Positions 1 through 8,502 are shown, numbered from the stretch's first letter. The stretch: DNA of 64,000 nucleotides from JAIVJZ01 sp036386515 (GCA_036386515.1 DASVVO010000056.1:1-64000); one strand, 5' to 3'. Numbers and translations are program-made. The notes: generated by a model from the sequence alone, not told the origin.

Positions 1-51
1 AGGGGCGAACGATACAATCAGGCTCGTCAGTTCGGAAGGCAGTGTCAGCAT
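1..51 (-). CDS. Probable transposase, N-terminal fragment cut by window edge
   Basis: Seventeen codons run off the left edge, reading MLTLPSELTSLIVSFAP. The ATG is preceded by GAGAGG with a 7-nt gap, a good ribosome binding site. The pattern (hydrophobic, ending SFAP) resembles the first residues of DDE transposases of the IS701/IS4 type, which commonly continue with LFSKxVW; that continuation lies outside the window. No terminal inverted repeat was recognised in the 123 bases up to the next gene. The identification rests on recall of a short N-terminus and is tentative. Confidence 0.45.
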   Translation of the reverse strand, partial: MLTLPSELTSLIVSFAP

Positions 52-174
52 CGAAAGACCTCTCTTGGCGGAGTTGGTCAATCAGCTTACGCTGCCTTTC
101 GTTTATTCTTCAAAGAGCAGAAATGGATAAAGTCGAGCTAAGAAGCGGTTCTTTTCGGAGGCCGCCGCCTCTCA

Positions 175-1953
175 TTATCGTCTGGTCGGCGTCGAAGTGT
201 TCGGCGCGGAGGAGGCGGAAGAGGCGGCGGCCTTCTGCCGTAGTTTCGCCTGTCGCTCCGCGACCCACGCGGGCACCGTCCCTTGTCGCCCCAGGGCGGC
301 GGCGTAGTCGTTCATGGCGGCGAGGGCGAGCGCGTGCTCGCCGGTCTGTTCGCGCAGGCGGCTGAGGTCGAGGAACGACTGGGGGTTCGTGTCGCCGTAG
401 AGTTCGGCGGCGCGCTGGAAGTTGTCGGCCGAGCGCGCGAATTGACCCTGCCCCTCGAAGAGACGACCGAGATAATAATGCGCGATGGCGTAGCGCGCGG
501 CGTCTTTTTGCGTGAGGGGGAGCAGCGCGGCGATGGCCTCTTCGTAGCGTTTGAGGTTCATCAGCGCAACTCCGAGTTCGAGATTGGCGGGCGGGAAATA
601 GCCGCCGGAACTGCGCGCCAGCACGGCGCGATAATGCTTCACGGCGTCTTCGGCGCGGCCGCTCTCGCGCTCGGCGCGCGCGGAACGCAGGAGTTCGTAA
701 GTGGCGCGGTCGGCTTCGTGCGCGCGGAATTTCGCCCCCGGCCTCGCGGCACGAGCGTCGCGCCCGCCGCCGCCGCCGGGCTTCAGGTTCGCGCCCTCTC
801 CGGCGTTCACGTTCGCGGCGTCTCCGGTTTTCGCGGGCGACGCGTTGGCGGCGTCGCCGTCTTCCGCGTCCGTGGCGGCGACGAGTTCGCGTCGCGCCTC
901 GGCGATCTGGCGCGGGACGCCCGCGCCGGTGCGCGTCGAGCGCGCGACGAAATTGTCGAGCACATTGAGGCCGCGCTCCGCGTCGCCGTCTTCGGTGTAG
1001 GCGCGAGCGAGGGCGACGGCCGCTTCGGCGTGCGTCGGTTCGAGACGCAGCGTGCGGAGCCATTCGCGGATGGCGAGGTCGGCTTCGCCGCGCAGCAGGT
1101 GGAGGCGACCGAGGTTGTAGCTCGCCTCGGCGTAAGTGAAATTCTCCTGCATGAGGGCGGCGGCGAGCGTCTCCCGCGCCTCGTCCCAGTGGCCTTGCCG
1201 GATCAGGATGACGCCGAGGTTATTGAGGGCGCGCGAATAGTTGCCGCGACGCTGCGAGATGGCTTTGCGGTAAGCGTCTTCGGCCGCGCTCGCATCGCCG
1301 AGACGCGCGAGGGCGTTGCCGGTGTTGAAGAAGAAGGGCGGGTCGAAACGGTCTTCGTGGATCATCAGGCGCAGCGCATCGAGAGCTTCCGGCTCGCGCT
1401 TGAGCGCGACGAGACTTTCGATGAGCGTGCGTTGCAGCCGCGCCCGTTCCGCGCCCGGCCTCGCGTCTTTGATTTCGGCGCGCAGGCGTTCGACTTCCGC
1501 TTCCGCACCCTTCGACTTCGCCGCCTCGCTCTCCGGCGCGGAGGCGACCGGCGCGACCACCAACGGCGCGGCGACGACGACCGGCGTCGCGGAAGGCGCG
1601 GCGGCCGGAATAGCCTTCGGCGCGGCGGGCGCGGGGACGGAAGCATTGGCGGACGGCGCGACACCAGCCGCGCGGCGGGCGCGCGTGCCGCCGGTGGCCG
1701 AACGCGGCGCGGCCTTTTCCTCTCGCGCTCCCGTCGCCTTCACTTTCGCCTCGCCCGGTTTGGCCGCCGCTTGCGCCGACGACGCCGGAGCGGTGCGCGG
1801 CTGCGACGCCGTTTGCGCGAAGCCCTGGACGGCGACGGGCGCACACCACGCCGCGACGACCGCGACGGATAGCGAAGCGGCCGCGCGCGTGAAACGGCGC
1901 GCGCGGCGGGCGCGGGCGTGTGTGTGATTCGAGTTCGAGAGTTGTTCTGGCAT
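175..1953 (-). CDS. Secreted or periplasmic TPR-repeat protein
   Basis: A 592-residue protein. Residues about 20-46 form a signal peptide (Arg-rich n-region, then a hydrophobic stretch ending near VQGFAQTA). An Ala/Pro/Lys-rich low-complexity linker follows to about residue 150, then tetratricopeptide repeats: paired helices with spaced G-Y-A positions such as NLGVILIRQGHWDEA and YNLGRLHLLRGEADLA near 240-320, a second low-complexity segment near 365-415, and more TPRs near 420-560. TPRs mediate protein-protein contacts. It is the most downstream gene of the minus-strand set that includes the export protein and Ycf48-like gene, so a scaffold role for polysaccharide secretion is likely but inferred. 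Start ATG at 1953. Confidence 0.85.
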   Translation of the reverse strand: MPEQLSNSNHTHARARRARRFTRAAASLSVAVVAAWCAPVAVQGFAQTASQPRTAPASSAQAAAKPGEAKVKATGAREEKAAPRSATGGTRARRAAGVAPSANASVPAPAAPKAIPAAAPSATPVVVAAPLVVAPVASAPESEAAKSKGAEAEVERLRAEIKDARPGAERARLQRTLIESLVALKREPEALDALRLMIHEDRFDPPFFFNTGNALARLGDASAAEDAYRKAISQRRGNYSRALNNLGVILIRQGHWDEARETLAAALMQENFTYAEASYNLGRLHLLRGEADLAIREWLRTLRLEPTHAEAAVALARAYTEDGDAERGLNVLDNFVARSTRTGAGVPRQIAEARRELVAATDAEDGDAANASPAKTGDAANVNAGEGANLKPGGGGGRDARAARPGAKFRAHEADRATYELLRSARAERESGRAEDAVKHYRAVLARSSGGYFPPANLELGVALMNLKRYEEAIAALLPLTQKDAARYAIAHYYLGRLFEGQGQFARSADNFQRAAELYGDTNPQSFLDLSRLREQTGEHALALAAMNDYAAALGRQGTVPAWVAERQAKLRQKAAASSASSAPNTSTPTRR

Positions 1954-2055
1954 CTTTAATTCTCCGTCGGGGTTTTGATCAAGTCCCGCGTGCGGGGCGG
2001 CGCGTTTGAAGCGCGCGGATCGTCTGTGTGTCGTTGGGCGGCGATTGTGTTCGGG

Positions 2056-3201
2056 TCAGCGCGTCGTGGCGTGCGGGGTGGCGCGGCGCGGTCGTTCTTT
2101 CGGTTGTTCGGCGCCGGGAGTTTTCAACTGCGGCCGTGGAGCGGCGGCGCGCGCCGCATAATTGATGATCGTGCCGCCGAAGCCGACAGCCCACGCGCGC
2201 CCGGACGCGGCGACCGAAAGGCGTTCGAGCGGGTGGCGCGTGCCGCTCGGTTCGGGTCGCCAGTTTGCGCCGCCGTCCGTCGTGTGAATGATCGTGCCCT
2301 GCACGCCCACCGCCCAGCCCTCGTTCGCGTCTATAAATTTCACGTCCGACAGGTCAACCTCCACGTTCGATTCCTGTCTGAGCCACGAACGCCCGCCGTT
2401 CGGGCTGGCGAGCACGAGGCCGCGTTCGCCGACCGCCCAACCGCGTCGCGCCTCGACGAAGGAGACGGCGTTGAAGCGCGTCGGGGTGACGACGGCGGGC
2501 GACGCGCCCGCGCGCCACTGTGCGCCGTCCGGGTTGTACAGGATGGTGTTGCCCGCGCCGACGAGCCAGGCCTGACCGGCCGCGAGAAACGCGCCGCCGA
2601 GCAACAGGTGTTTCGTCGGCACGCTCTGCCGCTCCCAACTCGCGCCGCCGTCCGTCGTCGCATAGAGCGCGCCCATCTCGCCGAAAGCCCAACCGCGCGC
2701 GTCGTCAACGAAAGCGACGCGCGTGACGAGCACGTCAACGTCCGCGCCCGTCACCTCGACGCGCGACCAACTCGCGCCGCCGTCCGTCGTCCGCAACAGG
2801 TAGGAACGCGGCTCTTGCCTGGTTCTCAGCAGGTAGATGCTGCGGTCGCAGACGAGCCAGCCCGTCTGTTCGTTGACGAAGTAAACGTCGCGCAGCGTGT
2901 CTTCGGTGGGCGCGCGGCGCATCGCCCAGGTTCGCCCGCCGTCCGTCGTCGCCAGGAGCGCGCCCTTGCTGCCGACCGCCCAGCCGCGCGCGTCGTCAAT
3001 AAAATAGACCGCCCGCAACCACGCCAGCGTCCCCGACTTTTGCGCCTCCCAAGCCCCCGCCGCGACAACCTGCGCCGTGAGCAGCATGAGCAAGACGATC
3101 AATTGCGGAAGGCGGAAGGCGGAACGCCAAACGCGGAAGGCCGAACGAAACGCGCCGGGTTTCGCTCTGACGATCCGCGTTCGACCTTCCGCCTTCCGCA
3201 T
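2056..3201 (-). CDS. Ycf48-like / BNR-repeat secreted beta-propeller protein
   Basis: A 381-residue protein with at least six repeats of the form ATTDGGxxW followed about 20 residues later by a GWAVG-type strand (for example RGWAVGSKGALLATTDGG), the signature of Ycf48/HCF136-like and BNR/sialidase-type propellers. The hydrophobic segment LIVLLMLLTAQVVAAG at about 34-49 looks like a signal peptide. The ATG lies 3 nt after the stop of the export gene and has GGAGG upstream with 10-nt spacing. The first 33 residues are encoded by an inverted-repeat element (3104-3200), so the signal peptide n-region is repeat-derived. Substrate unknown; probably an assembly or binding factor outside the cytoplasm. 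Confidence 0.85.
   Translation of the reverse strand: MRKAEGRTRIVRAKPGAFRSAFRVWRSAFRLPQLIVLLMLLTAQVVAAGAWEAQKSGTLAWLRAVYFIDDARGWAVGSKGALLATTDGGRTWAMRRAPTEDTLRDVYFVNEQTGWLVCDRSIYLLRTRQEPRSYLLRTTDGGASWSRVEVTGADVDVLVTRVAFVDDARGWAFGEMGALYATTDGGASWERQSVPTKHLLLGGAFLAAGQAWLVGAGNTILYNPDGAQWRAGASPAVVTPTRFNAVSFVEARRGWAVGERGLVLASPNGGRSWLRQESNVEVDLSDVKFIDANEGWAVGVQGTIIHTTDGGANWRPEPSGTRHPLERLSVAASGRAWAVGFGGTIINYAARAAAPRPQLKTPGAEQPKERPRRATPHATTR
3104..3200. repeat. Intergenic-type inverted repeat, GCGGAAGGCGG word family
   Basis: Left arm TGCGGAAGGCGGAAGG at 3104-3119 pairs perfectly with CCTTCCGCCTTCCGCA at 3185-3200. Both arms are made of a near-tandem word (GCGGAAG), with further degenerate copies in the interior. 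It starts 5 nt after the stop of the export gene and includes the start codon and first 33 codons of the Ycf48-like gene. Same architecture as the other word-palindromes in this window but a different word. Confidence 0.85.
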
Positions 3202-3204
3202 TTC

Positions 3205-4080
3205 CTAGAACCCTCCCGTGAAGATGCGGAAGAAGCTGACGACGGGCAGGAGACTCAACACCTTCTGCACGTTCTTCATGCGATTGCCGGGGACGATCAC
3301 CTGATCGCCGGGGTTGAGAAAATAGTTGTCCGGCATCCGCCCCTTCTCGATCGCGGCGACATCGATGATCGTCGGCTGCAAGAAGCCGTTGGCCTGGCGG
3401 CGCATCACCATCACCTTCTTTTTGTTGCCCGTGTCGAGCACGCCGCCGGAGAGCGCGAGGGCTTCCGTCACGGAGAGGCGGCGCGACATCGGGCGGATGC
3501 CCGGCTGCGCCACGTCGCCCACCACCCAGAAGACCGCCGATTGCGCCTTGTCGAGCGAGACGGTCACTTTCGGATCGATGACGTACTCGTCGAGCCGCTT
3601 CGTGATCTCGTCGGCAACCTGCTTGGTCGTCTTCCCCGCGACGTGTACGCCTTCGGGGATGAGCGGGTGCGAGATAATAGCGTCGGGCGGGATCGTGATC
3701 CCGGCCTTCGAGTAGCGGTCGAGGTTGAAGACCGTGATCGAGATCACGTCTTCGGGGCCGAGCCGGTACGACGCCATGAAGTTGTTGTAGTAGGGCACGA
3801 CGGCCGCCTCGTCTTCCGAAAGCGTCTCGCGGCGGTTCGCCAGCATCTCCGGCGACATGTCCGCGCGCGGCGGCGCGCTCGTGTCGTCCGGTTCGAGCCG
3901 TTCGCCCGTCCGCTTCGCCGCGTCCGACGCCGGGGTGCCGGTGGTGCGCGGCCGCGTCTTCTGCTCCGGCTGCTGCCTGTCTTTATCTTGCGCGGCGGCG
4001 GTTGGGACGAAAGCCGTCCCGCCCGTGAGCAAGAGACCCGCGAGGGCGAGCGTTGCCAACTTCATCGTGTGGATTTTCAT
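3205..4080 (-). CDS. Polysaccharide export outer-membrane protein (Wza/SLBB family)
   Basis: A 291-residue protein with signal peptide (hydrophobic residues 8-29, cleavage near TAAAQD), a Lys/Arg/Pro-rich linker, a Poly_export domain from about 97 (SYRLGPEDVISITVFN) to 185, and an SLBB-type beta-grasp near 187-265 (VVGDVAQPGIRPM; ending NPGDQVIVPG). Family members form the outer-membrane channel for capsule or EPS. No lipobox is visible, unlike Wza; the C-terminus is hydrophobic (LSLLPVVSFFRIFTGGF) and may insert in the membrane. GAGAGG lies 7 nt before the ATG. It would work with Wzz (8503-10122) and the kinase (6163-7296). Confidence 0.93.
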   Translation of the reverse strand: MKIHTMKLATLALAGLLLTGGTAFVPTAAAQDKDRQQPEQKTRPRTTGTPASDAAKRTGERLEPDDTSAPPRADMSPEMLANRRETLSEDEAAVVPYYNNFMASYRLGPEDVISITVFNLDRYSKAGITIPPDAIISHPLIPEGVHVAGKTTKQVADEITKRLDEYVIDPKVTVSLDKAQSAVFWVVGDVAQPGIRPMSRRLSVTEALALSGGVLDTGNKKKVMVMRRQANGFLQPTIIDVAAIEKGRMPDNYFLNPGDQVIVPGNRMKNVQKVLSLLPVVSFFRIFTGGF

Positions 4081-4140
4081 ATCTGTACCTCTCGAAAACT
4101 TCTCGTGGCGTGCCGTGTCTCACGCGCTCTCGCATCATGT

Positions 4141-4413
4141 TCAATGCGCGTTCTTTTGCTTGGAAACCTTTTCTCTCAGCCAAGTGTTAATCAGCGACTC
4201 TGACGAGGTGCGCTGCAATTTAGCGATGTCGGCAACCTGGTTAGCCAACTCCTCATCGATGGCGACGAGATGCGTCCGGCTCTTGAGATCAACATCGAAA
4301 TGCGCCGCAGGAAGTTGTTCCCAAAGTTCCCCCATGTCCTCGGTCTCGAAAAATTCGACGAGTTCATCGAGAGATTTTCCCGGCGCCTGCTTTTTTGATT
4401 TATTTCCTCCCAT
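4141..4413 (-). CDS. CopG-family antitoxin of a BrnT-type toxin-antitoxin pair
   Basis: A 90-residue acidic protein. The N-terminal part (LDELVEFFETEDMGELWEQL) and the C-terminal ribbon-helix-helix-like stretch ending SLINTWLREKV fit CopG/PF12441-type antitoxins. Its ATG overlaps the end of the intact toxin reading frame (toxin stop at 4400-4402), the usual toxin-first overlapping arrangement. Antitoxins of this kind neutralise the toxin by binding and repress their own promoter. Because the toxin frame is broken here, the antitoxin may be a remnant or may be kept as a regulator; this cannot be decided from sequence. Confidence 0.8.
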   Translation of the reverse strand: MGGNKSKKQAPGKSLDELVEFFETEDMGELWEQLPAAHFDVDLKSRTHLVAIDEELANQVADIAKLQRTSSESLINTWLREKVSKQKNAH

Positions 4414-4685
4414 ATTGCCTTCTCTCTTTGTTCGCCATGTCTCGCGCGCTCAAGATCAGCGCCTCTTTCGTCATTCTTGTGGATGAAAAGAACTGCCAAG
4501 TATCTTCCGGCTTCCGTCTGTCCTAAAGCCATATAGACATTTTCACCCGCCCTCTCTCCATTTTCCACGAAGCGAAACTTCGGCTGACCGCTCAATACTT
4601 CCTCAACTTCATCTGTTTCTACCCGATGCTTAACCGCAAGTTTATCGACAATATTCCTGAGCCAGATGATGCCTTCAATCCTCAT
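4400..4685 (-). pseudogene. BrnT-like toxin gene with +1 frameshift
   Basis: The reading frame from ATG 4685 (MRIEGIIWLRNIVDKLAVKH) matches BrnT-family RNase toxins up to GRYLAVLFIHKNDER. It then leaves the family pattern and runs on unrelated to about 4191. In the neighbouring frame the expected end is present: ALILSARDMANKERRQYGRK and a TAA at 4400-4402. Removing one G near 4462-4463 restores an intact protein of about 94 residues. Either the gene is inactivated, which is common for toxins, or this is a base-calling error in a GAGG context. It sits just after the glycosyltransferase stop at 4696, so the pair has inserted inside the EPS gene string. Confidence 0.8.
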
Positions 4686-4695
4686 TTCGTTGCCG

Positions 4696-6087
4696 CTACC
4701 GCGCGCCGCGGCCGAACAGGATCGTCTTGACCGTCTCGAATATGATCACGGCGTCGAGCACGAGGCTCTGGTTCTTGATGTAGTAGAGGTCGTATTGCAA
4801 CTTCTGGCGCGCGTCCTCGATGGACGCGCCGTAGGGGTATTTGATCTGCGCCCAGCCCGTGAGTCCCGGCGGGATCAAGTGCCTCTGTTCGTAGAAGGGA
4901 ATCTCCTCGGCGAGTTGCGAGACGAAGTGCGGGCGTTCGGGGCGCGGCCCGACGAAGTTCATCTCGCCTTTGAGGATGTTCCAGAACTGCGGAATCTCGT
5001 CCACGCGAATCTTGCGGATGACGCGCCCGACCCGCGTCACGCGCGCGTCGCCGCCCTGCGCCCACACCGGCCCGTCGCGCTCGGCGTCCGAACGCATCGA
5101 GCGAAACTTCATGATCGTGAACGGGCGTCCGTTTTTGCCGACGCGCTCCTGGCGGTAGAGCGCGGGGCCGGGCGATTCGAGCCTGATCAAAAGCGCGGTG
5201 AGGAGCGCGATGGGCAGCGAGACGAGCGCGCCGAGGAGCGCGACGCCGCGATGCAGGAGCGTGCGCGCCACGCCGGAGAGCCGCGCCTGCCGCCCGCGTC
5301 CCGAAAAGATGAGCCACGACGGGCGCATCATGTTGAGATGGACGCGCCCCGTCGTGCGCTCGTAAAACGACGCGCCCTCTTCGATGGCGACGTTGCCGCC
5401 GAGACTCAAATCCAACAGTTGCTGCGTCGGGAACTGCCCGCGCCGCTCGCCCTGCGCGACGATGATGCGGTCGATGTTTTCGCGCTTGACGATGGCGGCC
5501 ATATCGGTCGTCACGCCGATCACGGACGGGTTGATGATGCTCTTGCCGACGAGCGCGGGGTCGTTGTCCACGAAGCCGACGATGCGATAACCGGCGTCGC
5601 GGCGGTCTAACACTTCGCGCGCGATCTCGACGGCCGCCGCGCCCGAACCGACGATCAGGATGCGCTCGCCGACCAACGGGTGGCCGAGCAGCCAGTGGAT
5701 CGAGACGCGCCAGCCCACCATCAGCGCGAGGGCGAGCGGGAGCGCGATCAGAGAGATGCCGCGGCCGAGCATCAATTGCGGCAGCATGTAGAAGACTATC
5801 GCCAGCGCGACCCACGCCAGGCCGAGCGCCTGGATGAGTCGCAGCACGAGTTCGCGCCGGTCGTGCATGACGACGAAATCGTAGAGGTCGTAGAGGTAGA
5901 ACGCGCCGAGGCAGAAGGCGGTGGCGAGCACGGCTTTGTAGAAACCGTTGCGGGCGACGAGTTCGTAATACGCGTCCGTCTGGCCGAGCCGAATCTCCGC
6001 AGCCGCCACCATCCCGCCGAAGATGAGCAGGGCTTCGGCGAGCAACAGCAACAGGGTGCGGGCGTTGAAACGGCGCGCGGGATTCAC
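4696..6087 (-). CDS. Exopolysaccharide polyprenyl glycosylphosphotransferase (initiating sugar transferase)
   Basis: A 463-residue integral membrane enzyme that transfers a sugar-1-phosphate from a nucleotide sugar to undecaprenyl phosphate, the first step of repeat-unit assembly. Residues 10-120 hold four or five membrane segments; 130-250 is a CoA-binding-3 type Rossmann-like domain (LIVGSGAAAVEIAREVLDRR); 265-463 is the bacterial sugar transferase domain with KFRSMRSDAE, KIRVDEIPQFWNILKGEM, VGPRPERPHF and PGLTGWAQI. This architecture is that of EPS/PEP-CTERM-associated transferases (WcaJ/EpsB type). The start is GTG with AAGGAG 5 nt upstream. A WecA-type initiating enzyme is also encoded at 53713-55515. 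Confidence 0.93.
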   Translation of the reverse strand: MNPARRFNARTLLLLLAEALLIFGGMVAAAEIRLGQTDAYYELVARNGFYKAVLATAFCLGAFYLYDLYDFVVMHDRRELVLRLIQALGLAWVALAIVFYMLPQLMLGRGISLIALPLALALMVGWRVSIHWLLGHPLVGERILIVGSGAAAVEIAREVLDRRDAGYRIVGFVDNDPALVGKSIINPSVIGVTTDMAAIVKRENIDRIIVAQGERRGQFPTQQLLDLSLGGNVAIEEGASFYERTTGRVHLNMMRPSWLIFSGRGRQARLSGVARTLLHRGVALLGALVSLPIALLTALLIRLESPGPALYRQERVGKNGRPFTIMKFRSMRSDAERDGPVWAQGGDARVTRVGRVIRKIRVDEIPQFWNILKGEMNFVGPRPERPHFVSQLAEEIPFYEQRHLIPPGLTGWAQIKYPYGASIEDARQKLQYDLYYIKNQSLVLDAVIIFETVKTILFGRGAR

Positions 6088-6103
6088 ATGAACTCCTTAA
6101 CTG

Positions 6104-6149
6104 GTAAATCGTGAATAGAGAAAACCTGTTCTTTCTATTTACGATTCAC
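6104..6149. repeat. Intergenic inverted repeat, AATCGTGAAT word family
   Basis: Left arm GTAAATCGTGAATAG (6104-6118) against right arm CTATTTACGATTCAC (6135-6149): 13 of 15 positions pair. Loop contains AAAACCTGTTCTTT, similar to the loop of the element at 55588-55678 and more weakly 30361-30435, in the same orientation. Lies 14 nt after the kinase stop codon. Confidence 0.75.
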
Positions 6150-6162
6150 AACTTTTTCCTAT

Positions 6163-7296
6163 CTACGCCTCACGAGCGACGGTTTCCTTCGTTTCTTCGC
6201 GGCGATAGTAGCGACGCTGGTAATAGCTGCTGCTGTCGTCTTTGTTGTCGTCCGCGCCGTTTAAGACGATGCCGAGGAGACGTTCGCGCGGGAGCGGTTC
6301 GAGCACGCGGTCGAGCGCGGCGTAGCGCGTCTTATTGGCGCGCACGACCATCAGCGCGCCGTCGGCGCGGTTGATGAGAACGTTGGCGTCGGTGAAGATG
6401 CCGAGCGGCGGCGCGTCGATGATGATGTAGTCGAACATGCGGCGCAGTTCGGCGAGGAGCGTGCTGAACTTCGGGCCGGAGAGTATTTCCGCCACGTTGT
6501 CGCGCACCGTGCCGCCCGGCAGCAGATGCAGCCCGGCGGGTTCGAGTTTGATGATGGTTTCGGCGAGCGTCGTCTCGCCCGCGAGCACTTCGGAGAGACC
6601 GGCGGGCACGTCGATGCCGAGATATTCGGCGGCGCAGGGGCGGCGCAGGTCGCCGTCGATCAGGAGCGCGCGCACGCCGTCGGTCTGCGCGAGCAGCCAC
6701 GCGAGGTTCATGGCCGTGACGGTCTTGCCCTCCATGACGCCCGCGCTGGAAACGACGATGGCCTGAATATGCCTGCGCTCGGCCGCGTGCAGGATGCGCG
6801 TGCGCAACGCGCGATACTGCTCGGCGTGCGGCGAACGCGGATCGGTGATGGCGATGAGATGTGGTTCGACGCGCGCGTGGGAAATTTCCACCGTGGGAAA
6901 TTCCCGCGCGCGCGCCGAACCGACAGCATCCGCCGTTGCCCCAGCAACACGCGAAGCCTGCCCGCCGGGGAGTGCCGACCCGACCGTGGCTGCAACGATG
7001 TGCTCAGCGGATGCTGAAACGTGCGCCTGAGCGTCAGGCGCGTTGAAGAGTGCGGAGGCGGCGCGACGCGACGCGAACGCTTCCGGCGCGGCGTGGTGGC
7101 TGCCGTTCGAATGGTGGCCGTTCGAGTGGTTACCGTTCGACGCGGCCGACGCTTCGGTGACGAGCGTCACCTCTGTTGCGTCTTCGGACGCGGTCGAAGC
7201 GCGGCGCGCGGCCGCCGCGTCGTCACCGTTCGTACTCTTCGTGTTCGCGCCGCCATGCTCGGCGGCGCGCTTCAATGCTTCGTAAACTCTGCCCAT
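6163..7296 (-). CDS. BY-type tyrosine kinase / CpsD-CapB family ATPase
   Basis: About 377 residues. A P-loop kinase that autophosphorylates a tyrosine cluster and works with Wzz to control chain length and export. Visible: Walker A variant SSAGVMEGKT near 183-192, Walker A-prime LLIDGDLRRP, Walker B DYIIIDAPP, and a Tyr-rich tail SSYYQRRYYRR. The N-terminal 130 residues are low complexity, with a short Asn/Gly/His repeat near 55-69. The N-terminus GRVYEALKRA matches the XrtA-associated kinase subfamily. The ATG at 7296 overlaps the stop of the upstream ATPase gene (TGATG); a GTG one codon earlier is possible. It lacks a fused Wzz domain, which is the neighbouring gene 8503-10122. Confidence 0.92.
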   Translation of the reverse strand: MGRVYEALKRAAEHGGANTKSTNGDDAAAARRASTASEDATEVTLVTEASAASNGNHSNGHHSNGSHHAAPEAFASRRAASALFNAPDAQAHVSASAEHIVAATVGSALPGGQASRVAGATADAVGSARAREFPTVEISHARVEPHLIAITDPRSPHAEQYRALRTRILHAAERRHIQAIVVSSAGVMEGKTVTAMNLAWLLAQTDGVRALLIDGDLRRPCAAEYLGIDVPAGLSEVLAGETTLAETIIKLEPAGLHLLPGGTVRDNVAEILSGPKFSTLLAELRRMFDYIIIDAPPLGIFTDANVLINRADGALMVVRANKTRYAALDRVLEPLPRERLLGIVLNGADDNKDDSSSYYQRRYYRREETKETVAREA

Positions 7297-8369
7297 CACC
7301 TATCTCCCATCACATCCCAACGCCGGAAGGCCGCGCCGATATCGTTGACATCGGGCGAAGGCGGCGCGGGTGTTTCTTCCAAGTCCTCTTCGCGCGCGTG
7401 CGCCGAAGAATATTCCGTGGCCGATCCCTGTACGGCCTCGTCAACCGCCGTCGCCTGCGCGCTGCCCGCAGACCACAACTCGGCGCGCCCCTGCGCGTTG
7501 AAGATGCGCGCGGGCGACTCCTGTTCCTCGATTGACAGGCGACTACTGCCGTGGCGCGCGTCCGGCAGCATGTCGAACGTGTCGGCGACCTCTTCGATAC
7601 AAGCGCGCGAGATGGTGTGCAACCCGGAGGCGAAGCCCGCGAGCAGCGCGTTGTCGCAGAGGTTGTTGATCTGGCGGGGGATGCCTGCGGCGCAGCGGAA
7701 GATGTAATCGATCGCGCCCGGCGAGAAGATGTCCGTGCGCGCCGCGCCCGCCACGAGCAGACGCGCTTTGACGTAACGCTCCGTCTCCTCGATGTTCGGC
7801 AGCGGCTTGATCTCGCAGCGCAGGGCGACGCGCTGTTTCAACTGCCGGAGGTCTGGATTGTTCAACACGTCGCGCAGTTCCGGCTGGCCGGTCAGGACGA
7901 TCTGCAACTGCTTGGCGGCGTCGGATTCGAAATTCGAGAGCAGCCTGATCTCTTCGAGCACGGAGGTCGAGAGGCCGTGCGCCTCGTCGATGATGAGCAC
8001 GGTGCGCAGGCCGCGCGCGTGGCGCGCTTCGAGAGTTTTGCCGAGGGCGAACAGGAGTTCCGACTTGTTCTCCCACTCCTGCACGTCGAAGAGGCGCGCG
8101 ACGTGCTGATAAAATTCGGGGACGGTGAGACGCGGGTTGAAGATGTAGCCGACGAGCACGGTGCGGTCGAGCCGCTGCATCATCCAGCGCAGGATGGTGG
8201 TCTTGCCCGTGCCCACTTCGCCCGTCACGACGATCAAGCCCTTGCCGCTCTCGATGCCGTAATGCAGGTTCGCCATCGCCTCCGTGTGCGAAGGCGTGAA
8301 GTAGATGAAGCGCGGGTCGGGCGTCAGCGCGAACGGCAACTCTTTGAGACCGTAGAACTCTTTGTACAT
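7296..8369 (-). CDS. ExeA/GspA-like AAA ATPase, XrtA/PEP-CTERM-locus type
   Basis: A 357-residue ATPase starting MYKEFYGLKELPFALTPDP, the characteristic N-terminus of the ATPases found in XrtA EPS loci (TIGR03015-like, related to ExeA). Walker A GEVGTGKTT near 51-59; Walker B VLIIDEAHG near 125; a sensor region LTGQPELRD follows; IPRQINNLCDNALLAG near 232-247 marks the helical lid. The C-terminal 100 residues are acidic and low complexity. In these loci it lies between Wzz and the tyrosine kinase, as here, and is thought to energise export or assembly; the exact role is not established. Translationally coupled to the kinase. Confidence 0.92.
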   Translation of the reverse strand: MYKEFYGLKELPFALTPDPRFIYFTPSHTEAMANLHYGIESGKGLIVVTGEVGTGKTTILRWMMQRLDRTVLVGYIFNPRLTVPEFYQHVARLFDVQEWENKSELLFALGKTLEARHARGLRTVLIIDEAHGLSTSVLEEIRLLSNFESDAAKQLQIVLTGQPELRDVLNNPDLRQLKQRVALRCEIKPLPNIEETERYVKARLLVAGAARTDIFSPGAIDYIFRCAAGIPRQINNLCDNALLAGFASGLHTISRACIEEVADTFDMLPDARHGSSRLSIEEQESPARIFNAQGRAELWSAGSAQATAVDEAVQGSATEYSSAHAREEDLEETPAPPSPDVNDIGAAFRRWDVMGDR

Positions 8370-8382
8370 AACTTGTTCGTTA

Positions 8383-8494
8383 GTCAGTGGTCAGTTGTCA
8401 GTTGTTCTTTGCCCGTGGTTAGTTGTTCAACTCAACCTTTAGTGACTCGCTTTGAAAGCCACAGGCAACTGACAACTGACCACGGACGACTGAC
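8383..8494. repeat. Intergenic inverted repeat, GTCAGTGGTCAGTTGTCAGT word family
   Basis: Left arm GTGGTCAGTTGTCAGTTG (8387-8404) pairs perfectly with CAACTGACAACTGACCAC (8466-8483); outer words GTCA and TGAC extend it with mismatches. The loop contains CTTTGCCC and CAACCTTTAGTGACT, shared with the element at 50598-50692 and partly with 59370-59452. It starts 8 nt after the Wzz stop codon and fills the gap before the ATPase gene. Confidence 0.9.
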
Positions 8495-8502
8495 AGCTTT
8501 CC

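Noticed and set aside
283..1872. 529-residue plus-strand open frame opposite the TPR gene
   Set aside because: Arg/Gly-rich antisense shadow of a GC-rich gene; no family features. The same holds for other long plus-strand frames such as 1975-4203, 10241-12652, 14948-16642 and 40525-42045.
4191..4399. C-terminal run-on of the 164-residue toxin frame
   Set aside because: Out-of-frame reading of the antitoxin gene after the frameshift.
8383..8494. Repeated words considered as a CRISPR array
   Set aside because: Words are adjacent without unique spacers and form one inverted pair; no cas genes.
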